A DNA stretch of 40,247 bases, from contig JBAMDO010000322.1 in the NCBI GenBank assembly GCA_037074765.1, positions 1 through 40,247 of the forward strand. The letters run 5' to 3'. Each line of letters starts with the position of its first letter. Within the stretch, counting starts at the first letter, position 1. Made by a program: the position numbers and the translations under genes. This document shows, one piece after another, positions 10,191-21,600 of the stretch. This stretch comes from Mansonella perstans (Eukaryota; Nematoda; Chromadorea; Rhabditida; Onchocercidae). A model generated the notes under the pieces. It was not told the origin of the DNA. It made no database searches and saw nothing but the letters and a program-made list of their open reading frames with translations.

Positions 10191-12188
10191 GTGACATTTG
10201 ATAGTGTGTGTATGTGTATGACATTTGGTAAAGATAAGAGTGACATTTTCTAAAGGTAGAGGAAGGAGACTGGCAAAGGCTAATTTGAAATTATGCAAAT
10301 GAAAGAAAAAGCAGTTAGACTAATTGCTTCTTTTCTGTCTTGTTTTCCTTACTTCTTACTGTCTTACCTTTTGTTGTGACAATTTCTTTTTTAACACACT
10401 TTTGGCATCTGTGTGTCATTTAAATTATTCCTGTCTATTTATTTCCCTTTTGTCATCTGTCTCTTATTATCTAAACTCCTATAAACTCATGCACTTATCC
10501 ATGCATGCTCTTATCCATGTATTAAATTAGGCTGACTAAAATCGACTCAAAATTGTCGCATCATTTCAATTTTATTTAAATTTATTATTCATTCAAATGT
10601 TATTTTTTTTTTTTCATTCTTTACTAGATTTATTTGTTTATATTTTCAACTTACTTTTTTTTTTTTTTCACAAACTTGGATGATATGTGGCAATTTGTCG
10701 CATGAAACTGTGCTTATTAATTTAATTTTTAAAATAATCAAAATATTATCAAGAAAAGAAAAACTTTAATCATTAGATATAAATTTAATTGGAATTGAAG
10801 AAATCATTTGATGTGAGAGATTATTGAGTTAGGAATGAAATTAACTTAAAATGCATTTTTCGGGAAATTTTTAGTACTTTTTGCCATAATTTTACCACAT
10901 ATATTCATTATAAAGTTTAATTAATGAAAAAATAAAAGAGCAAAGATCAAAGCTCTAGCAGTACTTAATATTCGCCATCTATGAATAAAATCAAAAAGTA
11001 AAAGAGAAAATGTCGAAATGAAATCAGTAATCAATATCGGATATTTGCTTTTTAAAATTTACTAATTTAAAATTGCAACCATAATAAGTGTTATTTTACG
11101 AAAAAATTTATAAAATTTATGAAAGACAGTGGAAAGCAACATTTTTCATGGCCCATCAAATAATGATACACAATCATATATAAGATTGGAGCAACCAAAA
11201 TTAAATATGATTTGGGAAGAAAGAAATTTAGCAAAGTGATCTTTCACAAAATCCAAGCTATATTACGTATGCATGCATATTAACGAGTAAATCGGTTGAG
11301 AATAGATTTTGGAATAATTATTTTAATTACTTTTAACTATTTTCAACAACAGTAACAATTTAGCAGCTAATAATTAATCATGCAGCTAAAATTTCCATTA
11401 TTTTTTAGAATTTGAATAATAAAACTTTATATTTGAAAATGAAATTAAAATTAGAGTATTTCAGGGAACAACAATATTTCATTATGAAATTTTCAAAAAA
11501 AATTTTCCACGTAATAATAAACAAATTTATTGATATATGTTTTGTATATATAATGAAGTGGAAAATGAAATAAATAAAAGTAAGAAAATTGAAAAATTTC
11601 CGGGAAAATCTCCGGAACAGGAAAATTACTTCATCAACAGAAATACAGTAATCAGTTTTCCTTTTGCGTCCTGTAAACTGGATAAAAAAGAGAAATATGT
11701 TTGGAAAAATTTTTTGTAAAATTTATGGAAAATTTATTCTTATCAGTTTATGAGATTGATTAGAATATTAATTAAATTTAATTAGAACAATTAATTAAAT
11801 TTTTATCCGATGCACTAAATTAAATTTTTAAGGAATAACGAAACAAAGTTTTTAATTACCATTTTATTTTTACACTTATACAATGTTATCACTAATGATT
11901 AAATTAATTTTAAGGAAAAAAGTGATAGATTTGATAGTAATTAATTGGTTGCTGATATTTAACAAGAAGTTACTAAAAGAAACAATTACCGTAAAAAAAA
12001 AGAATGAGAAGGCTTGTAGGGAAGTTTGAGGAGATAAAGGTTACCAACAAAACGAGAAAATTTTTTGGATAATAACTCATTTCCGGTTAAAATAGGCTAA
12101 ACCGGATTTTTCTTTTTTTTTCATATTCAATTTCTCATAGTTTCACATTGAAAGTTCAAATCGATTGAATTCATTCAGCATGAAAGTA

Positions 12189-12260
12189 GAGAGTGAGAGA
12201 AAGCGAGAGAAAGAAAGGAAGAGAGAATGAACAGGAAAGGAAAGAAAGGGAGAGAAAAGA
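12189..12260. repeat. GA/purine-rich tract
   Basis: A run of GAGAGAAAG-type purines on the plus strand. Similar short GA tracts occur at 420-431, 18191-18217, 28437-28451 and 36477-36530. Confidence 0.8.
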
Positions 12261-13129
12261 TACAGGAATGATTGATATAACGAGTGAACAACTATAAATT
12301 CCTGAAAATACAAAAATGAAAAGTATTGGAAGTGGAAAATATGCTAATATTTAGCAAATTAGCTCAGGAAGATTCAATTTGAATTTTTTTTAGCAAATGT
12401 AAAATTTGATCTTTTAGTAAATTTAAAAAAATTTTAATTGTGTAAACAGTTAACAATCAAATGATGCCGATTCATTTCAGAACTTTCTAAACTTTCTTAA
12501 GACAGTGAAATCGATTGTTGCAAATAGATATAATGAATGAATCAAATTGATCTATCTATCATTGGAACAGTTTTTCATGTGAATTGAGATATAGGAGCTG
12601 TAAAATTAGGAGATAAGAATTTAATCCTTTAATAAATTTAAATATATTTTAATTGTAAAAAAAAAATATAAGAAAGTTATAAGGTGTTAGAGCTGATCTA
12701 ATATGAGCAATTAACTTAAATTAATTAATTACTAAGTTTAAAATAAGTTACTGTGAAAAGAATGACTCATTCATATTACACACAGATATACAACTCTCAA
12801 CTGTTGAACAGAATGTTTTGCATGTGCTTATCAGTGAATAGCGCTTATTTCTTCACTTGTCTAATTTCAAAAAAAAAACTCTTAATTTGCAATTAAATTA
12901 AATTTCTCTCTAAATCTCACACTCTGTTAACATTACTGGTAGGATAATTTAATGAAGAAATTAAAGTTATTTTGTAAATATTTGTAAATTTAAAAAAAAA
13001 AAAATAAAAAAGGAAAGCAAAGAAGGACGGCGAAAATGAAAGATTGATAGGAAAAAGCAAAGGACAAAACAAATGCTCAACACTGTTCTAAATGCAAAAA
13101 TTGAATCATTCCAATCCAGAGACCATCAT

Positions 13130-13700
13130 TAAAACCCTTCTTGCTTTTGTAAACAACACAATCGTCAATAATCGTCATCATCACTATCAAAGCACCACCA
13201 CCATCGCTTTCACATTTCATCATTTATCAACCAACCAACCAAACTAACCACGCTAGCAACTAACAAAAACTAACTATGCAACCAAGCAACCAACTAAGTA
13301 ACTAACTAGCTAACCAAACAACTTGATTACATTTCGGAATCTACCAAATAAACAACAACATTGTCAACAAATACATTTCCTAATCAATCAACCAGTCAAC
13401 TAAAACCAATTGAACCGAACAATACAATCATCATCACATTTTATTTATCAACCAATGAACAAAACTAACCAAGCAACCAACTAAGCAATTAACCACTAAT
13501 CAAACTACACTATCACATTTCGTTTACCAACGAAACGACACTGTCACCACTAAATTTCATAATACCAACCAATCAAATAATCAAGCAACTAAAACCAATT
13601 CAACCAAACGAACTATTAGCACCACATCTCTTTGTTAACCAATCAAGCAACTAAATGGCACCGCAGCACTTTCGTTAGCAACCAATGAAGCAATCAAATG
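13130..13700. repeat. degenerate CAAC/AACC/ACTAA-rich low-complexity array
   Basis: Several hundred bases are strongly strand-biased to A and C, built from AACCAACCAAAC, AAGCAACCAACTAAG and AATCAATCAACC-like words. There is almost no plus-strand guanine. It has no translation of interest. Confidence 0.75.
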
Positions 13701-14499
13701 AATCAATCAAAAAACTTTTTATCACTAAAGGTATCAATTCAAGTAAAATATAGATGCTTAAAAAATATTGATTAATATTTAAAAGCTTACATTCTCAAAG
13801 AATATTTTCTCAGAAAATAAATTAAATAACATTTTTACAAATTGTTGTATCATAATTTATTCTTGGAACTGATTTATCAGTGAAACTAAATTTTAAACTT
13901 AATAAAGAAGAAATTAAGTTAGTCTTTCATTTTCTCCTAGAAATTACAACTTAATTCAGAAAATGTTTGCTTCTAACAAAAGAATATTTAATAGAAAATT
14001 TATTTCAAAACTTATTTTCATATATTTATTCCAAAACTTATTTGCATATATGAAATCAATTGTAAATTAATCATTCCTAAAATTAATAGTTTTTCATAGA
14101 AAACATTAAAGAACACTTTTTTTTTTAAAATTGAAATCTATCTCACGAATATTTTGGTTTATTTGTTACATTTTGTACTTTAGAATGCGTTCAAAAAGAT
14201 GAATTGATCGTCGATGCTTACTTATGAATAACTTTAAAATTTATAATTCAGTACTTATATCGATATATGAAATGGAGTTGTTTGGAATGAAACATTACTT
14301 CTAGTAAATAATTAAAAATGAGTGAAATGTGAGAAAAACGAACAATTTATTTATTGTTGACAAAAACAATAGCAACAATTGCAATTTCTAAAGGAAAAAA
14401 ATGCCTAAATTTAATTCGTTGCTTTTTTATTTGAAATTCAAATTTTTCGAATAATTTCTTTTTATCGAACTTCTTCCTTACCAGATATGATTAATTACT

Positions 14500-14640
14500 G
14501 GAAATTTTACTAGTTATTGAAAATTCCGACTAAATATAAAAAATTATTAATTACTGGAAAATTTGACTAATTATTGAAGATTTTGACTAATTATAAAGAA
14601 TTATTAATTATTGGAAAATTTGACTAATTATTGAAAAGCA
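14500..14640. repeat. tandem repeat, unit about 30-60 bp
   Basis: Three or more copies of TTATTAATTACTGGAAAATT and TTGACTAATTATTGAA with small changes. Confidence 0.6.
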
Positions 14641-14729
14641 AAAAAGAAATGAAATTTGTTGAATTTTCAAAATAACGGCAAAAAGAATTTAACTTTCCAT
14701 TATTTGTGCAATTAGAACAAGTAAATGTG

Positions 14730-14862
14730 CTGTTATTATTGTTATTGTTGTAGTTGTCGTCGTTGTTGTCGTTGGTGTTGTTGATATTGCTATTGTTGTT
14801 TATTGTTGTTTTTGTTGTTGTTGTTGTTTGCAGTATTTGCAGTTGTTGTTCTTGTTGTTATT
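14730..14862. repeat. (TTG)n trinucleotide-rich tract
   Basis: Imperfect TTG/TTGTCG/TTGTTT runs. A similar tract lies in the integrin-like intron at 25917-25990, and a coding one in the Crumbs-like stalk at about 6218-6250. Confidence 0.85.
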
Positions 14863-15507
14863 TGTCATTTCAGAATGTATTTGAAAAAATTTTTGTTAAA
14901 TTTTTAAAATTTGTATTGAATTTTTTTGTCGTTATGAAATATGAAACAAATAAAAATACAAAGTCTAAATCATTTTTTTTTAAGAAAATTACAATTTTCT
15001 TTCAAAAAATTTCATAGCAATGAAATTTATGCAAAAATACAAACACGAATACTTTTTTTTCGCTACTAAATAATCTTTGACGGAAAATAACTGTGACACG
15101 ATTGTTTAAATTTAGTGACAAATTTATTGTGAAAAAATGAAAAAGTTTTTGCAAAATTTTCTTTTCAAAACTTTTTTTATTTTATAAAATTTCAAATAAT
15201 AACACATTTATAAAGAGAGAAAGAGGGAGAGAGGAAATTTAATGAAATTAAAATTTTATTTTGAAAAAAATGAAATTCACGAAAAAAACACAAATTTGGA
15301 AGAAAAAACAATTGAATAATCCAATAATATATTATCAGTGATCAGCGACCAGTTCATAATTTTACTCTGTTATTACTTCGTTTTGTTTTTACTCATTTAC
15401 TTAACATTAGTGTGTGTGATCAATTTTGAATTAATTTTGAAACATTATTTAGCCTAAAACGTTGTTAACAGAATTATTTGCAATAAAATAATTGAATTTT
15501 TTTAATT

Positions 15508-15668
15508 AGTTCTATTGATTTAATATAATTTCAGTCCTGATTTATCGGTTCTAATAATTTAGCCAGTGTAATAATAAATTTCAATCCTAATTATCAGTCC
15601 TACTGATTTGATATCAATTTCAATCCTGAATTATCAGTCCCATTGATTTAATATAATTTCAATCCTGA
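15508..15668. repeat. tandem repeat, unit about 55 bp, three copies
   Basis: The unit reads roughly CTATTGATTTAATATAATTT followed by CAGTCCTGATTTATCGG, repeated with drift (TCAATCCTGAATTATCAGTC). Confidence 0.65.
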
Positions 15669-18294
15669 ATTTCTTCCACAATATTAACTCATCGTTTCAA
15701 ATTACGTCACATTTCTTTCAATAATTACACTGGCTAAATTATTCTTTTCCTCAATCAACAATCACTACTTCCGTTCTTTTATGTAAATTCAGCATTGAAA
15801 GTTTCTTCCTTTCTCCGCCTTGCTTGCTACCTCTCTCTCTCTTCCTCTTTATCCCTTTCCCTCTTAAATCATAGTGGAGTGAAATTCTTGACCTTCTTTG
15901 ATACATATTCATAAAATTATATTAATTTATAATTCAATACAAAAGTTACATCAAAATGTCAAAAGTTATACAAATGCATTAGAATTTTAGCATTTGTGTT
16001 TTCGACAATTTTAATTAATCTTAATTAATTAATTTTGATGTCCTGTATACAAATGAATAATGATCATATCGCTTGAGCCTTAAATGACAAATATATTTAC
16101 AGGGAAAATTTAGATAATTTAAAATCGAATATCATCTATGGCATGTCATTGTATATTAACGACCCATTGTGATCCACTATTCTGTCAAATCACCTGTAGT
16201 AATCTTCACCTGTAATAGAATTCAGAGAAAAAAAAATTTATGCAGCATATTATAAAATTATAAAATGAGGCCTGGCATTTCAAAAAAATATGTATGCACT
16301 TATTTTCACTGAATTCATTAATGAAAACTTCCAAGTGATAATTAGTCAAATGGCAATTAATGAAAAATGGCTCATGGAATTATTATTGTAAAAAGTTTGA
16401 AGTAAGATATTTTCCATATATTTGAATATCTTGAGCAAATGCCTTAAAAACATCATTGAATTCGATATTTCGTTTGGAAAATGATCAGGCCTTAAATTAA
16501 AAATATTTGCTTCTACACGAAACCAAGAAACCTAAAATAGAACCTCACATAAAATATCTATAAAAAACATAAATGTAATTATTCCTTCTCCAATTTTAAA
16601 ATTTAAAATTTTATTTTCAAATTTATTTCATGAATAGCTAAAAAATTTTGACTGTGTTTGGCAAATTCTGACGACATATTTTTGATGACAATTTACAATG
16701 AAGCATAATGATTTAAAGTATGCTAGCGAAATTTAATTAAGCAATAGCATAAATCACAAGTGGAATATAAATGGGTGAAATTTTGAATATAAACGAAATT
16801 TTTAAAAAAATTCGAAACTTTTGGAACATTTAAAAAAATTAAAATTTTTACAAAATTTGATGACGGATGATGCGACAGATGGATGATAGAAATCAATTGT
16901 TGTGACAGCAGTGATGAAATTTTAATCATGATGAAATTTTAATCGTTGCATTTTTAACCATTACAAAATTTCAAAAAAAAAATAAAATTTTTCTTTTTTT
17001 TAAAAAATAAGCGCAAAAAGATTGCAAGAAAAAGGTACAAATAATCATTGTTAATTGTCAAGCAAATTAATTTCAGTATATCATAAATTAAAAATTGTAA
17101 AGCAAATTTAAACAGTATTTTTTTTTTATTTTGAACTTAATGTTATTTTGGAAATGATGACTAAATGATGACAGAAATCAGCTGTGAGAGTTTCTGACAA
17201 CGTGATGAAATTTTATTTGTTGCATACATTATTTAATCATAAATAATTAAATCACTAATTAATTTTCTGCAAATACCATATAGAAAAAGATAAAACACTT
17301 GTTCCGTGATATTGTTCCATGATAACGACAAAAAAAAAATTTGTCAATTAGAATTTAAAAAATTTTAAAAATTAAAAATACAATTGGTAATGATCAATTG
17401 AAAATATTTGCAAGCTATGTGTTCAATTAAAATGAATGAAATTTAACGGTGACAAATATGATTGGGTCAATAATACTTCAAATAGCTTAATTTAGAACAA
17501 ATCAAATCGGAAAAGAAAAAAATTACTTTGAAAATATATCCTAACATGACTAGGTTATATGTGCCACCAAATTTTCAGCTATGACAATTAATTAAAATTA
17601 TGAAAAAAGGGCTCTGAAAAAAAAAAACAGGCGAAATATGCCAAGTAATTATAAGTAATGTAGCACTGGAAAGAATTATAGCTTTAATGGGCAGTTTTTT
17701 TTTTGCATAAGTTTTCTAGAATTTCGAGAGTTTCTAAAATCACTGACATTTGCGCCAAACGAAAAAAATGAACCAATCTACCTGCTGCTTTTTCTGATAA
17801 TCAACATTGTCAAATGACTGATTTTTGCGATCATTGACATTTTTCTTTGAAAAAATAAACCAATTTTTTCGCTGCTTTTCTTAATAATCAGCTATCTTTT
17901 CATGCAATTTGCGCAAATTGCTTCTGTATGCTTACGATTGGGAATAAACTTTGTTTTCAGCGAAAAAAAATAAATATTTCCCAGTGAATTATATTTTAAT
18001 ACAAAGGAAAATGATGAAATTTTCACCGCATATTTAAAAAAAAAAAAAAAAAAAAAAACAAAAGACGAAAAAGCACAGTAAACATTATTGTATATATATG
18101 TGTGTGTATATATGTTGTAAGAAAGAAATCATTTTTCGAAGCAATTGTGAAATTTATCAATCAAAGAAAAAAAGGAAGAAAAAAAGAAAGACAGAGAGAG
18201 AGAGAAAGAGAGAGAAACATTCATGCATTTATTTCAAGAAATTAAAATTTAAAGAAAAAAAAAGAAATTGACCTTTTCTTCCTTTCTTCACCTC

Positions 18295-18300
18295 TTTATT
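18295..18300 (-). terminator. candidate polyadenylation signal of the integrin-like gene
   Basis: AATAAA on the minus strand, about 166 nt after the stop at 18466. A second possible copy lies near 18226. Tentative because of base composition. Confidence 0.35.
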
Positions 18301-18465
18301 TAATCTAACCAATTAGTAATTGTTGATGATGGAATGAAATAAGAGACGCTTTGAATTGCAAAAATTTAAATTAACATATTAAAGGAACTTTGACTAGCAG
18401 ATAGTGAAAGATCATTGAGTTTGAGAATCAGTTTTAAATGAAAATTTGCAAAGAATGGTTGAAAT

Positions 18466-18656
18466 TTAAGGCCAAAAAAGTATCATTAATAATAATAATG
18501 ATAAAAAGAATGGATGAATTGTTATCCGTAAACTACCACCGACTTGTTCTTCATGTTTTATCTTACTATCACCACCACCACCACTATCACCATTATCAGT
18601 TGATGTGCCAGCAGCAGTATCTCTATCATCATCCACAGGTGGTAATAGTTCACCAG
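18466..18656 (-). CDS. integrin-like exon 11: linker end and GPI-type C-terminus
   Basis: 62 codons and a TAA. More acidic linker, a DNGDSGGGGDS segment (S467-G468 could carry a glycosaminoglycan), then VGGSLRITIHPFF and a Leu/Ile/Phe-rich end finishing WP. No basic stop-transfer or cytoplasmic residues follow the hydrophobic stretch. Confidence 0.88.
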
Positions 18657-21600
18657 CTATAAAAAAAAAAAAAAGATTTAATGAAAATTTTCCAACACTC
18701 AAAAATTATCCATTTATCATTTAAAAAATCTCAATTTTTTAAAATTTTTATACCTTAAGTTTGATAATTTCAATCTTCAAATTGCTAACAATTTCATTTG
18801 ATTATTGAGATTTTTTCTTTCAAAAAAAAGTTTTTAATTGATTATCAAAATTGATTTCTTTTATTTTTAACTGATAATTGAGATTTTTTTCAGATGTATA
18901 AATAATTTAAAAATCAATACAATATTGGAATAGAAATAAAAATAAAAATTGAAATTATATTTATACCTTCTTGAGCATCATGTCCTTCTGTTGCTTCAAC
19001 ATATTCTACTGCATCTTCAGCTTTAACTTTATCTTCCGTCATTTCGCCGAAATCTTCCCGTTGAGGATCATCCTTACTACTTGTGGTGTGATCTTTTGCT
19101 TCGATTGATTCAGACATTTCATCATCTGAAGCCTCATTTTCAGCCACAACTCCACAGGTTAAACCTGTGTAACCTTCATGACAAACACATTTTCCACATT
19201 CACATCTACCATGTCCATTGCAAATTTTCTGAAAAAAATAAATAAACAAATAAACAAGCAAACGACACTGAAAAAAAACTAACATCAATAAATTAATGAT
19301 GGTGTTAATAAATTTAAAATAAACTAAAATTTTTGAAAAAAAACTCCACAATCAACAAAATTAAGATTATTTATTCAGTTCAAATGATATAAAAAAATAA
19401 ATAAATAGAAAACTTAATTACTTAATTATTTGATGCAAGTAAAATAAAAGATAATTATGTTAAAAATAGAATTTGAAATTTGTCTGTCTTCAAAAATGTA
19501 AAAAAATGAATAAAAAAAAAGAATCAAAAAAAAGAAATGAGTCAAAAAATTATATGAACCAAAAAAAAGTGTATCAAAATATGAATCAAAAAAAATATGA
19601 ATAAAGAATATCAATAAAAAAAAATGAATATAAATGAATCAAAAAATTATATGAATCAAAAAAAACAAAAAAAATATGAATCTGAGGAAATGAATATAAA
19701 TGAATCGAAATATGAATTAAAAAAAAATTATACGGAACAAAAAAAAAAACTTTTTATATAAATAAAAGAAAAACTTTGTTCACTTTAAAACTTACTCCGC
19801 TTTCTAGGCATGGTGAAGTATCAAGAGCACATGAGCAATCTTCACCTGTATAACCTTCTTCACAATAACATTTGCCGCATTTGCATTCACCTTGGCCTGC
19901 ACACATTCGATCTTTTGAAGTTGGACATGATAAATTTTCGCATTCACAATAGTTTCCACGAACCTACAATACAAATCTTCATCCATAAATCTATCGATAA
20001 ATGTCTTAAAAAAAAAACAAACAAATTTCCTTATCTTTCTCTTCATTACTATGGCGTTAAAATTATTCTACGTTTACTTGGATACAAAAAAAGAGAAAAA
20101 ATTAGTTATATTTTAATGTTATGGCACATTTCATTATGGATAAGAACGATGAATTTTACAGGATTTCAACTAGGTTTTTACAACTACGTTTTCAACTACA
20201 AGAAAGTCAATTTTCACGTTCCCTACTAACAATAAAATCAATTTTCACGTTCCTTACACTTCTTATTAGTTCTGCACGGGAAAAGTTTAATCAATTTTTA
20301 CATTTCTCACAAACGAGAAAGTCAATTTTCACGTTCCTTGCTTGTGAGATGCAACGGAAAATCTGATTGGGTGATGTAGAGGTAGTGTATGGGTTTTTCT
20401 GTGATATTTTCTCTCCTTCTCGGACACTGATTCTATACGAGTAATTTTAGCACATTATGAATTGTGTATTTTCATGACCGCTGATTCAGATGTTAGAGTG
20501 GATCATTTGTGATAGTTATTCAACTGAGGTTAAAAGATAAGATAATTTATAGAATCTTTATATCATCATGTTTATGTTGATTTTCACTTTAGCCTATAGC
20601 GTGTGAAGAATTATTGTGTATTCGTTCCATGTTGATTTCCACTTTCATATATAACGTATGGAATTACTTACATTTTCTTTCATGATAACTTTTATTTTGA
20701 CGTAATGCATATAGAATTATTACGTATAGAATTATTTCCCTTCACCTTTACCTTTTCCTTTATTATATTTTCAGTATTTTTCTAATATTTGACAGAATTT
20801 CGAGATTTTTATTACGGTAGAAATTGAATGAAGGTATTACGGTGAAAATTGAATGAACGGAAATTGAAATTAAAATAATAAAAAACAAACTTACGTGTTC
20901 AACATTGCAAACACAGCTACCACACCTACATTCACCATTACCACTACAAATTAAATCTTTCGGTGTTCTGCAAAAAGACAAACATATTTTAATTTCAATT
21001 TTAATATACTATGATCAGAATATCTCTATCGTTATCGGAATAAACCAAACAAATCACTCCACCAACTAAGAACGACCATGCAGCACCAATCACCGAATTA
21101 TGAAAGAGCTCTCAATCTGTCAATCCTTACGATGTCGGGCGTGAGTTTTCCCGTGTTGAGTCAAATTATGCCCAGGATCTACTGAGACAAATTAACAATT
21201 AATTTTACAGTTCGAATTTTTCTTTTTTTTTGAATATGAAATGTTAACATTGCAGTGATAATTATGTGATTGTATTCTTTTTCTTTTTTTTTAAACTTCA
21301 ATTTTAAATTAAAAGCTTATTTTGGTAAAGAATTTTTGAATGCATACTTTCGACATTTATTTTCTAACTCTTGAGCTGATGAGACGCCATGTTTTTTCAA
21401 ATCACATTCACAGTGATTCCCACCTTTACCTGGTTGACATTCACAGACACCACAAATTAAATCACCTGCTCCATGACATAATGACGATGCTTTCTCCTAG
21501 AAAATAAATTTGCTTTAATTAATCATAAAGCTAAATTTTATTGTAATATTCCATCCCTTAAATATTAAGTACCATTTTTCAATATATTTCAAGTAATATA

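Larger units (their letters stand above)
6700..18294. other. long gene-free AT-rich interval
   Basis: Apart from the repeats listed separately I find no exon with both splice signals and homology. ORFs here are low-complexity (Phe/Lys/Ile-rich, or poly-Cys/Val and His/Thr from the GT array). The interval could be intergenic, or hold large introns of the 5' part of the Crumbs-like gene with very short exons I cannot see. Confidence 0.55.

Noticed and set aside
10008..10298. Overlapping His/Thr and Cys/Val ORFs on both strands
   Set aside because: They are produced by the (GT)n microsatellite; any frame through a dinucleotide array stays open.
18438..18662. Plus-strand ORF with His/Tyr runs
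   Set aside because: Antisense shadow of the last integrin-like exon.
19810..20229. 139-codon plus-strand ORF
   Set aside because: It starts antisense to exon 9 and runs into intron 8; no homology, and the minus-strand I-EGF exon explains the open frame.
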